A stretch of 64,000 nucleotides of DNA, taken from the NCBI GenBank assembly GCA_030653175.1, contig JAURZV010000031.1, forward strand, positions 1 to 64,000, read 5' to 3'. Positions within the stretch are counted from its first letter, which is position 1. Every line of letters starts with the position of its first letter. The position numbers were made by a program, and so were the translations under genes. The DNA comes from Methylobacter sp. Lineage in GTDB: Bacteria > Pseudomonadota > Gammaproteobacteria > Methylococcales > Methylomonadaceae. The notes beneath the pieces were generated by a model, which had not been told where the DNA came from, did not search any database, and saw nothing but the letters and a program-made list of their open reading frames with translations. Positions 56,484 to 64,000 of the stretch are shown here, in pieces.

Positions 56484-58466
56484 TCACCCTGACTCGATCA
56501 AATCAGCTGACAAGACCATGACGCGCTTATTTTGTCCGGCCACTATCCTTTTTACAGCTAGGCGCGGCCTGTTGCGCTCTTTATCCGGCTCGGTCTTCAC
56601 TATCAAACCCTTCTCGTACATCCGCCGCCAAAGGCTTGATGCACTTATCAAGAACGAATCACCCTGACTACGGGCGAATTGCTGAACGATCTTAAAGGCA
56701 GTGTCCTGCTGTAGCCAGACCTCGGCGGATGTGGTGCCGCTGGCATCGCAAAACCAGCCCATACAATCGCCCATAGGGCTGTAGTCTTTATTCCCTGCCA
56801 GATTAACCGCCCCTGCATCACGCCACCCCCAAGAAAACGGCCTTGAAGGTGGCGGCCCTTGATTCAGTCGGCAAGCTATATGGGCAGTCCCTGAGCTTAA
56901 CGCGGCGCGTAATAGCTGAAGGAAGCGCTCGGTTTCGTCTTGGTCGGTCTGATAAGCGCCTTGTTCGCTGAATGCCTGCCGTAACTCGGTTTCAATAGTC
57001 GATAACAGTAGGTTGCTTTGTTCGCTAGTCATCATGCCGGAATCTTCCAAGAATTCTAGGAAGGTTTCAGCACCTGCGGCCAAGTTGGCATAAATCTCTG
57101 GCGCTCTGGGGTGCGAGGATGCGAGGCCATCACGCAGGGCCGCATTGCGGAAGGTCTCAACGTTTTTAGGGAAGTCCTTTTTTATCTGGTCAAGGCGCGG
57201 CGCTAACCATTGCAGGTAAACCGACATTAACCCGGCTAGGCTTCCAGCCTGTGCGGCTTGCTGTAGTCGGGTTAATACGCTGTTATCAACATCTGCCCTG
57301 GTCAATTCCAGAATCAACAGACGACCAAGCAAGGATTGCCCGCGCGGTAAGTCCTCCGCCGTTACTAACATCAGTGACCGGTTATAAGGTGCGGACTTGG
57401 CTTGCATGGTGGAGTCACGCCTACCACGTCCGGCTTGGTTGCCGGTGTTCCTTATCAGACGTTCGGCCATCGCGTGTAATTTGGCGGCCTCGGTTTGGCT
57501 TACGCTCGGCTTGAAGTCATCCATTACGAATATTGCATCCTTGGCTTGATGACTCTTAGCCTCGGCATCGTTGACGGAATCAGACCAGTTGCCCGGAAAG
57601 CTGCGCGCGGTGAAGTTGCCGTAAAAGGCCAAGGCAATAGCGGCAATGGCGCTTTTTTTCGATCCGGTTAAGCCGTGCATCCAGATTGCAAAATCCGTGG
57701 GGTGGCATTCTCCCAACGGCGAACGGGCTACCGCTGCCAATAACGCCACGCCAATATGAGGCTTAGCCGGGCAAACATCCAGCAACGCCAGGGTATCAGC
57801 TACAGCTATTTTCAATTGTTCGCCGGTCAGTGGCGTGGGTAGTTGGTAGCGGCTCATGTGACCAGCGCCTAAATCAACCTCAACGCCATCAACTAAACCA
57901 CTGCCTGTAATCGCACCCGATCCGGTCAAATAGTGCCAGGTGTCGCCTATCTTTCTCCAGCCGGTAAATTTAAAGACGGTACGGCGCGGAATGTCACCGT
58001 CCAGCTGTGAAAACAAATGAATGGCGGCGCGTAAGTTGTCTTTTTTGGCCGCCCCTGGGTAGATAAAGGGCAGTGTTCCCCAATGCTCATTAGCCCAGCT
58101 GCCCTGCGAAGAATAGAAGCTCTTGGCCGGAACGTCGACCAAGGGCAATAGTCCACCATTAGCCTTGCGCCCTTCAACGCGCAAAAAGGTTGAATCGGTC
58201 AAACCATCCTCTTGAGTGACTTCTTCTTTAATTGAGCAGGTAAAATCACAAAGGGGGAACTCAACAACGGTATCTTCATCTTGCCCACGAACTGATTTGG
58301 TTTGGTAAAAAGCACCGTTTTTAATGAGATAAATTCCGAAGTTCTTGGTTTTACTGGAGCCATTGCCACCACTGCCCCCGTTGTTTTTATTGGGTATTAT
58401 TTTTCGTGGCGGCTTCTTAGCCGTTTCCACCAATTCCAAAACGGGGCGCTCATCTTTCTTCGTCAT
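56484..58466 (-). CDS. DUF927 family helicase-like ATPase
   Basis: 660-residue replication-type ATPase of mobile elements. The DUF927 core includes 'KNFGIYLIKNGAFYQTKSV', 'FKFTGWRKIGDTWHYLTGSGAI' and an ATPase segment with a P-loop 'WMHGLTGSKKSAIAAIALAFYG' and Walker B 'AIFVMDDFKPSV', then 'RLIRNTGNQAGRGRRDSTM' and 'LLVTAEDLPRGQSLLGRLLILEL'. A C-terminal winged-helix-like tail (SLWRRMYEKGLIVKTEPDKERNRPRL) closes it. It overlaps the primase gene by 17 bp and was probably made from one transcript with it. Expected role: unwinding at the element's origin. Confidence 0.88.
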   Translation of the reverse strand: MTKKDERPVLELVETAKKPPRKIIPNKNNGGSGGNGSSKTKNFGIYLIKNGAFYQTKSVRGQDEDTVVEFPLCDFTCSIKEEVTQEDGLTDSTFLRVEGRKANGGLLPLVDVPAKSFYSSQGSWANEHWGTLPFIYPGAAKKDNLRAAIHLFSQLDGDIPRRTVFKFTGWRKIGDTWHYLTGSGAITGSGLVDGVEVDLGAGHMSRYQLPTPLTGEQLKIAVADTLALLDVCPAKPHIGVALLAAVARSPLGECHPTDFAIWMHGLTGSKKSAIAAIALAFYGNFTARSFPGNWSDSVNDAEAKSHQAKDAIFVMDDFKPSVSQTEAAKLHAMAERLIRNTGNQAGRGRRDSTMQAKSAPYNRSLMLVTAEDLPRGQSLLGRLLILELTRADVDNSVLTRLQQAAQAGSLAGLMSVYLQWLAPRLDQIKKDFPKNVETFRNAALRDGLASSHPRAPEIYANLAAGAETFLEFLEDSGMMTSEQSNLLLSTIETELRQAFSEQGAYQTDQDETERFLQLLRAALSSGTAHIACRLNQGPPPSRPFSWGWRDAGAVNLAGNKDYSPMGDCMGWFCDASGTTSAEVWLQQDTAFKIVQQFARSQGDSFLISASSLWRRMYEKGLIVKTEPDKERNRPRLAVKRIVAGQNKRVMVLSADLIESG

Positions 58467-59397
58467 GATTCAACCCCTTTAAATAAATAGCATAATCGTT
58501 AAAATCGCCATGAATCGGCGGCACTGTGACGCTACCACCTACGGCTTGCGCCGCTTCGGTGGCTTTGGTCAGGCCGGGATTGCCGGGCGTTTGAATGTCA
58601 TTATCTGCACAGAATATAGTCTCAGCATCAGGCAGTTTTTCCCGGACGATGCCCCCGACCGCCATTAGGTTATTGGCCGTAAACGCAATATAAACGCGGT
58701 AGCCGCTTTCTTCGTGGAGTGTTGCGGCGGTAGCAAAGCCCTCTGCTATCAATACCTTTTCAGTTTTAGCCCCGATCCAGCCAAAAAGCCCGGCAATACC
58801 TGCACCTGGGAGAAAGTCTTTGTCCCTGGACAGCTCCGAGTGAGTCTCTTTAAATATCGCCTGTAAACTGCGCAAGGAGCCAGCGGAATCGAACATAGGC
58901 GCCAGCAAAACATCATCAATGATTAGTTTGTGAAATTTGCCTTGATCATCTTGAATACTTCGCTCCCAATGGCCTATCCGTAAACCGTGCGGCTTAATCT
59001 GCTTACGCACTAAGTACGGATGATCTGGCGGCGCTGGTTTGGCTGCCTGCCAGATTGCCTGCGCTTTACCTGCGGCCTTGTCTTGTTTGCGCTGCTGTTC
59101 GGCTTGACGTTGCTGCTGTTCGCGTTGAATGCGTTCGCGCTCAGCTTGCGGTAGTGGTTCGCCCGATCCGCCGCGACTGTCATTAACAAAAAAGCTCTCC
59201 CTCTGGCCGCTCTTGTGGTTCCAGACAATGCCGCCCTGACTATCTTGAAAAATCTTAATTCGGGCATCGTTTTTGCCTTTATGGTCATCGGCCAAATCGG
59301 CTACATGAAACAAACCATCAGCCTCAACATTTTTAAAAATAACGCCAATGGCTTCGCAGGCAGTACGGCAAGCATCTTCAATACTTTGCTGGCTCAT
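58450..59397 (-). CDS. TOPRIM-domain primase-like protein
   Basis: 315 residues. The N-terminal part resembles zinc-less primase/helicase leaders ('FHVADLADDHKGKNDARIKIFQDSQGGIVWNHKSGQ'), then a Gln/Arg-rich coiled region. Next comes 'DHPYLVRKQIKPHGLRIG' and a TOPRIM domain: 'KVLIAEGFATAATLHEESGY' (Glu) and 'ETIFCADNDIQTPGNPGLTKATEAA' (DxD). This is the type coded with DUF927 helicases in P4-like and integrative elements. It overlaps both neighbours (4 bp with the upstream gene), so the module is one operon. Confidence 0.88.
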   Translation of the reverse strand: MSQQSIEDACRTACEAIGVIFKNVEADGLFHVADLADDHKGKNDARIKIFQDSQGGIVWNHKSGQRESFFVNDSRGGSGEPLPQAERERIQREQQQRQAEQQRKQDKAAGKAQAIWQAAKPAPPDHPYLVRKQIKPHGLRIGHWERSIQDDQGKFHKLIIDDVLLAPMFDSAGSLRSLQAIFKETHSELSRDKDFLPGAGIAGLFGWIGAKTEKVLIAEGFATAATLHEESGYRVYIAFTANNLMAVGGIVREKLPDAETIFCADNDIQTPGNPGLTKATEAAQAVGGSVTVPPIHGDFNDYAIYLKGLNHDEER

Positions 59398-59951
59398 CTC
59401 TCACCGCCCGGCTTGTCAACACCATCAAACAAACCTATAACGTTGTTATGGTGTAAATCTTGCTCGTCACTCAAAAAATCATCAACAGTTACGAGCTCTT
59501 CAGGCGGCGCAACAGACAACTGGAAGGCCTTGATTGTTAGCTCTATTTGTTCAATTAGCTGATATAAAAACGACTTTCTATCATATTTGAATTTTTCAGA
59601 TAGGATACCGGCCAGCGTGTTGCTAGCATTTTCAATTTGAAGCGTTAACCCGTTAAATAACTTAAGCCGATCATCACAATCATCCGGTATTTTGATTCTT
59701 AGACCTTGATCAAAAATGTGAGTCAGTACCTTTACATTAAGCTCTGGATAATCTTCTGATAAAGCAACAGCTTCTATCTGTTCAAGTGTTAATTCAATTT
59801 TTTCAAACTGAAGGTGTGCAACCGGTAAAAGACTTTCGTCGTATCTTTTGGAAATAACGCCTGCCACCATATCTTCAAGCGTGGCGAATTGGAGCCATAA
59901 TTCATCAAATAATTGATTCAGTAAGGCTTGGTGAGCTGGTGAACCGATCAT
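59394..59951 (-). CDS. Island protein of unknown function (helical)
   Basis: 185 residues, mostly helical with long Leu/Glu patterns ('LLNQLFDELWLQFATLEDMVAGVISKRYD', 'FQLSVAPPEELVTVDDFLSDEQDLHH'). No motif recognised. It overlaps the primase by 4 bp and the helix-turn-helix gene by 1 bp, so it is the second gene of the replication operon and may be a loader or regulator; this is inference from position. Confidence 0.7.
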   Translation of the reverse strand: MIGSPAHQALLNQLFDELWLQFATLEDMVAGVISKRYDESLLPVAHLQFEKIELTLEQIEAVALSEDYPELNVKVLTHIFDQGLRIKIPDDCDDRLKLFNGLTLQIENASNTLAGILSEKFKYDRKSFLYQLIEQIELTIKAFQLSVAPPEELVTVDDFLSDEQDLHHNNVIGLFDGVDKPGGER

Positions 59952-60247
59952 TACACACCCGCCTTAACAACATGGTTTGCAGCTTCGGTATCAATTTCGG
60001 TGGTGGTCTTAACGCGGTTCTGTCTTAACCATTCGTCAAGCTCGGAACGGTCAAAATAAATCATCTTGCCGCGTGGTTTGAAGTGGGGGATTTGTTGCGT
60101 GGAAGTGAGTTTGTACAGATATGAGACGCTTAAGCCTGCGTAAATAGCCGCCTCATCTATGCTTAAGGTTTGTTTATTGGTTAATACTGCGTTGGTCAGA
60201 ATGTCTATTTTCGCGTTGACATCGGCCAGGGTGATAATGCTTGTCAT
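59951..60247 (-). CDS. Helix-turn-helix (excisionase/AlpA-like) protein
   Basis: 98 residues. 'LSIDEAAIYAGLSVSYLYKLTSTQQIPHFKPRGKMIYFDRSELDEWLRQNR' is the winged helix-turn-helix of MerR/Xis-like 'helix_turn_helix_17' proteins that act as excisionases or operon activators in integrative elements. It is the first gene of the HTH-unknown-primase-helicase operon, so it likely controls that operon, excision, or both. Confidence 0.9.
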   Translation of the reverse strand: MTSIITLADVNAKIDILTNAVLTNKQTLSIDEAAIYAGLSVSYLYKLTSTQQIPHFKPRGKMIYFDRSELDEWLRQNRVKTTTEIDTEAANHVVKAGV

Positions 60248-60301
60248 TGGTTGGCTCCTTTTGCTTTTTGTTTAGGAGCCGTTATTATTTAACACAATTT
60301 T

Positions 60302-60323
60302 TTCGGGTTAGGCCTAACCCGAA
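60302..60323. promoter_or_regulatory. 22-bp perfect palindrome between HTH gene and unknown gene
   Basis: TTCGGGTTAGG followed directly by CCTAACCCGAA. It covers the stop region of the gene at 60314-61195 and lies 55 bp upstream of the helix-turn-helix gene. No T-run follows on the transcribed strand, so an operator is more likely than a terminator. Confidence 0.6.
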
Positions 60324-61195
60324 TTTAATTTATCCCTTTTAATAAATTCTTTTTGCCATCCTGGCCATAGGCCTTTTACTTGTTCAAAGCTTTTTGGCCT
60401 TCCTCCTGAAATGCCCTCAGATGCACAAGCAGACCTTATGGTTTGTTTGTTTGATTTGTTGGTCTCAAGGAGGAATGCATAGGTATCAATTCTTTCAATT
60501 CCAAATGATAGGGATGGTGGACGAGGAATATCAAGTGTAACTTCACTCTGATTTTTTTCTAATATTGCAACTGCCTTATTCCAAAACTGTTGCGCTGTGA
60601 TTTTCTTTAACAGTTGGGCTGGGGTTTGATTTGTTCTAATTTTTTGCCATACACAATAGGCAAACACCTTAAAACCAATATCTTCGTCTTTTTCCGATCC
60701 AGTCAATTGAGGCTCAACAAGGAATGAAAGTGCACGTAAGTTAAGCGCTATTTTTTTTAAAGCGTTTTGGTTAATTTGATCTGGATAATGGGAGAAAGTA
60801 ACAATGTCTTCAAGGAAGTCGAAAAGAAATACAGCCTTACAGCTCAAACACTCTTCACGTACAAATTCTTTAGCATTTGAAAAATCTAAGGGTGTTATCA
60901 ACTGCCCTATAAAAAGTCCAATAAGTTTGTGCTCTTTGCCCAGTTTCATAAGCTGATACCTTAACATTGCTTCAATTCTTAACAAGGGGCTGCAAGCTAC
61001 CAAGTCAAAAGTATCAGCCTCGGCATTAGCGTATCCTTTTGTTATTCTTGTGTTTGCAACAACGCCAATTTCATCTAAAGCGTTCAGGATTCCAGACAAC
61101 GTGTATTCGTCGAATATTTGAGGCTTATAATAGTTTTTATCAAGTGTAATCCCTCTAATAACTATTTTTTCGTCAGACTGTTTAGCCTTGAACAT
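60314..61195 (-). CDS. Island protein of unknown function (293 aa)
   Basis: AT-richer than its neighbours. Soluble, helical protein ('YTLSGILNALDEIGVVANTRITKGYAN', 'LLRIEAMLRYQLMKLGKEHKLIGLFIG'), with a Cys pair in 'EECLSCKAVFLFDFLED' and a C-terminal segment 'TNKSNKQTIRSACASEGISGGRPKSFEQVKGLWPGW' (read along the chain) that looks like a small DNA-binding tail with a helix-turn-helix-like GRP segment. I do not recognise the family. It lies between integrase and excisionase-like gene, where regulators or directionality factors are often found. Confidence 0.65.
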   Translation of the reverse strand: MFKAKQSDEKIVIRGITLDKNYYKPQIFDEYTLSGILNALDEIGVVANTRITKGYANAEADTFDLVACSPLLRIEAMLRYQLMKLGKEHKLIGLFIGQLITPLDFSNAKEFVREECLSCKAVFLFDFLEDIVTFSHYPDQINQNALKKIALNLRALSFLVEPQLTGSEKDEDIGFKVFAYCVWQKIRTNQTPAQLLKKITAQQFWNKAVAILEKNQSEVTLDIPRPPSLSFGIERIDTYAFLLETNKSNKQTIRSACASEGISGGRPKSFEQVKGLWPGWQKEFIKRDKLNSG

Positions 61196-61235
61196 TAATT
61201 AACACTCCTTCAAGTGTTACCCTTCAAAGATAAGA

Positions 61236-61292
61236 AACCACGCCAGCCGGTTGAAGGTATCCGGTTTTTGCCCGCTAAAGCTAGGCGTGGTT
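61236..61292. terminator. Hairpin downstream of the integrase
   Basis: AACCACGCC pairs with GGCGTGGTT across 39 bases, about 20 bp past the integrase stop. A shorter inverted repeat AACACT...AGTGTT is at 61201-61218. It probably ends the integrase transcript, though the T-run is weak. Confidence 0.5.
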
Positions 61293-61312
61293 AAACTGGG
61301 TTATCTCGCTAA

Positions 61313-62449
61313 CTATAAGCCTATGTTCGGGATTTTATGCATAGCGTCTTTTCTAACGCTGTCGATGATGTCGGCGTAAACTTGGGTTGTTTTTACTTCA
61401 GTATGGCCCATCAATCTTGACACTGTGTAAATATCAACGCCATTACTTAATAAGCTGACTGCAAAGGTATGTCGGCCAGCATGGAAGGTTACGTGCTTGG
61501 TGATCCCCGCCGCCATAGTCCAGCGTAATAGTTCAGTGTTCATATAAGCGGAATATTTTAAAGATTGAAAAACTCGCCCCTGGTTGGCTACCTCGCTCAT
61601 CAGTTGGTAAGCCTGCGGGGTAATATCCAGATATTGCAGGTTGCCGGTTTTCTTTTGGTTAAAGGTGATCCGATAAACGCCATCGAATTGACTTACCTCA
61701 GACCAATCCAGCTTGTTAATGTCGCTCCAACGCAATCCGGTAAGGCAGGAAAATAGAAAAGCTTGTTTGAGTACATCATACCGGCAATCTGTTTTAACCA
61801 AGGCTCGGACTTCTTCAATCGTCAGATACACCCGTTCCGTTAATTCGGCCTTGATCCCCTTGACCTGTTTCAATGGGTTTTTGTTGATAATGCCTTTGGC
61901 GTATGCGTCATTTATTACGGCCCTGACTTTATTGAAATAGGATGATGCTGTGCCTTTGCTGATAAGGTTGCCGCTTTTTGTTTTGGCCTGGGTGTCGAGA
62001 TAACGCTTTACCCCTTCCAACCATTCCGGGGTTATCTGCTCAAATGTCAGGTTTTCGTCGGGATGGTGTCGCTTAAGCATGATAAGGCAACCTTGCCAGA
62101 CACTGTAATTGCTGCTGCTTTCATTGGTTTTCTTGGTCTCCATGATCTGGACGAAGAAATTGTAAAAGTTGGCGTTGATCTTGGTTGCATCGGTAAACCC
62201 ATGTTGGCCGGTGGCGGCCTCGGTTAGTCGCTTTGCTTTGATCGACTCAACTAATTGCAAGGTTTCTTTATTGTGTTGCTTTTCGGCTTTGGTTTTAGGG
62301 TTGGTGTAAAGGTATTGGTCCAGCTGTTCTAATTTGCGGTTATGTTTGGTCTTCCCTTCTGCATCAGTAAGGCTCCCATACCAATACACAAGGCGAATAC
62401 TTTGTTTATCACCCTCTTTATTGACTCGTTTCTCAATTCTTATCTTCAT
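61313..62449 (-). CDS. int: Tyrosine integrase (Bacteroidetes-type)
   Basis: 378-residue site-specific recombinase. An N-terminal arm-binding domain, then a SAM-like core-binding domain ('LTFEQITPEWLEGVKRYLDTQAK', 'SSYFNKVRAVINDAYAKGIINKNPL'), then the catalytic domain with Arg in 'FSCLTGLRWSDINKLDW', His-x-x-Arg in 'HVTFHAGRHTFAVSLL', His in 'VSRLMGHTEVKTTQVYADI' and the Tyr nucleophile in VYAD. 'FLFSCLTGLRWSDI' and 'KTTQVYA' are typical of the Bacteroidetes branch of integrases, unusual in this chromosome. It lies 160 bp from the mnmE stop and reads away from it. Confidence 0.95.
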   Translation of the reverse strand: MKIRIEKRVNKEGDKQSIRLVYWYGSLTDAEGKTKHNRKLEQLDQYLYTNPKTKAEKQHNKETLQLVESIKAKRLTEAATGQHGFTDATKINANFYNFFVQIMETKKTNESSSNYSVWQGCLIMLKRHHPDENLTFEQITPEWLEGVKRYLDTQAKTKSGNLISKGTASSYFNKVRAVINDAYAKGIINKNPLKQVKGIKAELTERVYLTIEEVRALVKTDCRYDVLKQAFLFSCLTGLRWSDINKLDWSEVSQFDGVYRITFNQKKTGNLQYLDITPQAYQLMSEVANQGRVFQSLKYSAYMNTELLRWTMAAGITKHVTFHAGRHTFAVSLLSNGVDIYTVSRLMGHTEVKTTQVYADIIDSVRKDAMHKIPNIGL

Positions 62450-62476
62450 ATTTACACCTTTTTACACCTCTAAAAG

Positions 62477-62502
62477 CTTAAGGTGTAATATAGGGGTAAG
62501 AA
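62477..62502 (+). repeat. Inner direct repeat, right end
   Basis: CTTAAGGTGTAATATAGGGG then TAAGAA; partner of 52370-52395 in the same orientation, about 110 bp inside the mnmE att core. Confidence 0.65.
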
Positions 62503-62604
62503 AAGGCAAAGTAAAGGAAGAAATAAGAAAACAAAAAAGGGCGTGTATCGCTACATACCCTTATTTTATTGATTTTGTTTGGATGTTGTTTTCGGTTGTT
62601 TTAC

Positions 62605-62630
62605 CGCTTTACTTTCCAATACAAAAACTG
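62605..62630. other. attR-like site at the mnmE 3' end
   Basis: ACTTTCCAATAC at 62611-62622 lies in the last codons of mnmE (C-I-G-K-stop). It equals the core at 52319-52330. The mnmE/trmE 3' end is a known integration hotspot. Confidence 0.7.
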
Positions 62631-63955
62631 GAAAATATTTTCCCCAGCAAATCATCCGAGGTGAATTTTCCGGTAATTTCCGCAAGGCTCATTTGCGCCT
62701 GTCTTAAGTCTTCGGCGACCAGTTCCCCGGCTTGGCTGCCTCTTAATTGATCTAAGGCGCTTTCAACAAATTCATGACCTTTGTTTAAGGCTTCTATGTG
62801 TCGTCTTCGGGCGATGAAAACATTGTCGGTAGCCTCGTTAAAACCGACGCTCTGTTTGAGGTGTTGTTTTAACAGTTCCATGCCGTTGCCGGTTTTAATG
62901 GACAGGTAGATTTGGGTGCCGAATTCGGTTTGTTTGATTTCCGGCTCTAGTCCCAACAGGTCTATTTTGTTGTAGATTCGGGTAATGCTGCCGCCGGACG
63001 GCAGGGTTTTTAACAGCGACTCTGTTTCCGGCTCCCTTGCATCGATCAGCAATAAGATTTTATCGGCGTTTTTAATTTCTTCGTGAGCCCTGCGGATGCC
63101 TTCTTGCTCTATCGCATTGTCGCTTTCGCGCAGGCCTGCGGTGTCGATGATATGCAGGGGCATGCCGTCCAGCTGGATGCGCTCTTTTAAGACGTCGCGC
63201 GTGGTTCCGGCTATGTCGGTGACTATCGCGGCTTCGTGTCCGGCCAGTGCATTGAGCAGGCTGGATTTTCCGGCGTTGGGTTTGCCTGCCAATACGACCG
63301 TCATTCCATCGCGCAGCAGGCGGCCCTGTTGCGCCGTTTGCTGGATTTGTTCAATGCGGTGCAGTATGTTGACGATTCGGTTTTCGACCACGCCGTCGGT
63401 CAGAAAATCAATTTCTTCATCGACAAAATCGATTGCCGCTTCGACGTAAGTTCTGAGTTCGGTCAGTTCTTCGACCAGTTCATTGACCTGTACTGAAAAA
63501 ACACCCTGCATCGATTTTTGCGCCGACCGGACCGATTGTTCTGTGCTGCTTTCAATCAAGTCGGCGACGGCTTCAGCCTGGGCTAAATCAAGTTTGTCAT
63601 TAAGAAATGCGCGTTCGGTAAATTCACCGGGATTGGCTAACCGGGCGCCCAGCGATAAAACCCGTCGCAACAGCATGTCCAGTACGACCGAGCCGCCGTG
63701 ACCTTGAAGTTCGAGTATGTCTTCGCCGGTGTATGAGGCCGGAGCAGGGAAATAGAGGCTGATGCCGGAATCGATGACCGAGCCGTCGTCATCGGTAAAA
63801 GATGAATACCGGGCCAGTCGGGGAGTTAATATTTTATTGATCAGGTGTTTGGCGATTTCGGGAACTAAAGCTCCCGAAATGCGAATGATGCCGACACCGC
63901 CATTTCCCGGCGGTGTCGCAATGGCTGCAATGGTATCTAGGTTTTCAATATCCAC
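62609..63955 (-). CDS. mnmE: tRNA modification GTPase MnmE
   Basis: Works with MnmG to put the cmnm5 group on U34 of several tRNAs. N-terminal formyl-THF-binding domain ('IAAIATPPGNGGVGIIRISG', 'SYTGEDILELQGHGG'), helical domain, and an inserted G domain with G1 'GKPNAGKSSLLNAL', G2/K-loop 'DIAGTTRDVLKE', G3 'DTAGLRESDN', G4 'NKIDLL'. The C-terminal catalytic 'FCIGK' is intact. 448 residues. The mobile island lies directly beyond its stop but leaves the coding end complete, as att cores in this gene usually do. Confidence 0.97.
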   Translation of the reverse strand: MDIENLDTIAAIATPPGNGGVGIIRISGALVPEIAKHLINKILTPRLARYSSFTDDDGSVIDSGISLYFPAPASYTGEDILELQGHGGSVVLDMLLRRVLSLGARLANPGEFTERAFLNDKLDLAQAEAVADLIESSTEQSVRSAQKSMQGVFSVQVNELVEELTELRTYVEAAIDFVDEEIDFLTDGVVENRIVNILHRIEQIQQTAQQGRLLRDGMTVVLAGKPNAGKSSLLNALAGHEAAIVTDIAGTTRDVLKERIQLDGMPLHIIDTAGLRESDNAIEQEGIRRAHEEIKNADKILLLIDAREPETESLLKTLPSGGSITRIYNKIDLLGLEPEIKQTEFGTQIYLSIKTGNGMELLKQHLKQSVGFNEATDNVFIARRRHIEALNKGHEFVESALDQLRGSQAGELVAEDLRQAQMSLAEITGKFTSDDLLGKIFSSFCIGK

Positions 63956-64000
63956 TTTAGCCTAAATTATGCAGTTTTAGCTATCTGCCTGGTGATATAC

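Larger units (their letters stand above)
52319..62622. mobile_element. Integrative element in the 3' end of mnmE (about 10.3 kb)
   Basis: The core ACTTTCCAATAC is present at both ends: 52319-52330 and 62611-62622, the latter inside the last mnmE codons. This resembles the 18-bp att core at the 3' end of trmE/mnmE used by SGI1-type islands. A second direct repeat (CTTGAGGGGTAATATAGGGG vs CTTAAGGTGTAATATAGGGG) lies just inside both ends and could be integrase arm sites. A tyrosine integrase is directly inside the mnmE end. Cargo: toxin-antitoxin, resolvase, small unknown genes, DUF927 helicase, TOPRIM primase, helix-turn-helix protein and a large non-coding repeat block. Confidence 0.82.

Noticed and set aside
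56037-58466. Type III (RNA antitoxin repeat) toxin-antitoxin system
   Set aside because: The adjacent gene is a DUF927 ATPase, not a ToxN-type endoribonuclease, and the repeat lies downstream of it.
62450-62640. tRNA gene as island attachment site
   Set aside because: No cloverleaf is visible; the shared core lies in the mnmE 3' end instead.

Overview
The window reads as a gammaproteobacterial chromosome. The housekeeping set (waaC/waaF, ilvE, glnE, nth, mutY, yggX, rho, trxA, rhlB, yrfG, nudE, moxR/bat operon, mnmE) has gammaproteobacterial domain layouts. The copper and nitrosative-stress genes (a multicopper oxidase pair, a bufferin-type hvfABC operon, hcp with an MmoC-like reductase, norR) and the very high load of tiny dispersed repeats fit a methanotroph of the Methylococcales. 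That placement is inference; no methane oxidation gene is in view.

Layout. 1-2.9 kb: a group II intron abutting a RAYT transposase pseudogene. 3-8.5 kb: two adjacent multicopper oxidases, a transposon-interrupted GxxExxY pseudogene, a BNR-repeat lipoprotein and an outer membrane barrel. 8.9-9.6 kb: a decayed PIN toxin behind an intact antitoxin-like ORF. 9.9-16.5 kb: waaC, waaF, ilvE, glnE. 16.7-20.5 kb: a small lipoprotein, the hvfC-hvfB-hvfA (bufferin) operon, nth. 21-31.6 kb: DUF342 protein, AsmA, mutY-yggX, rho/trxA facing rhlB, yrfG, nudE. 31.7-39.4 kb: moxR-DUF58-DUF4381-batA-batBC-batD on the minus strand, carrying a deleted fructokinase remnant. 39.4-42.7 kb: a DnaA-box cluster, DUF4124 protein, SDR, CPXCG protein and two small secreted paralogues. 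43-46 kb: a PAS-GGDEF-EAL-CZB protein with a frameshifted hemerythrin tail. 46.5-51.4 kb: a reductase and hcp, with divergent norR and a sigma-54/NorR control region. 52.3-62.6 kb: an integrative element in the 3' end of mnmE, with att-like repeats, a Bacteroidetes-type tyrosine integrase, a toxin-antitoxin pair, a serine resolvase, a DUF927 helicase and TOPRIM primase, and a 1.8 kb non-coding block holding an exact 98-bp tandem array.

The most unusual signal is not a gene. A roughly 50-bp palindromic element sits in frame inside five unrelated coding sequences (waaC, waaF, glnE, batD, the DUF58 gene). It occurs in both orientations, and its hairpin arms change in a compensatory way between copies. 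Other repeat families also sit in frame in glnE, the DUF58 gene and hvfC, supply the TAG stop codons of rho, waaF and nudE, or lie nested in one another. The second strongest signal is the 98-bp array in the mnmE island, whose units also keep a covarying hairpin next to a replication module. Coordinates and motifs were read directly from the sequence; family names come from recognised motifs without any database search.
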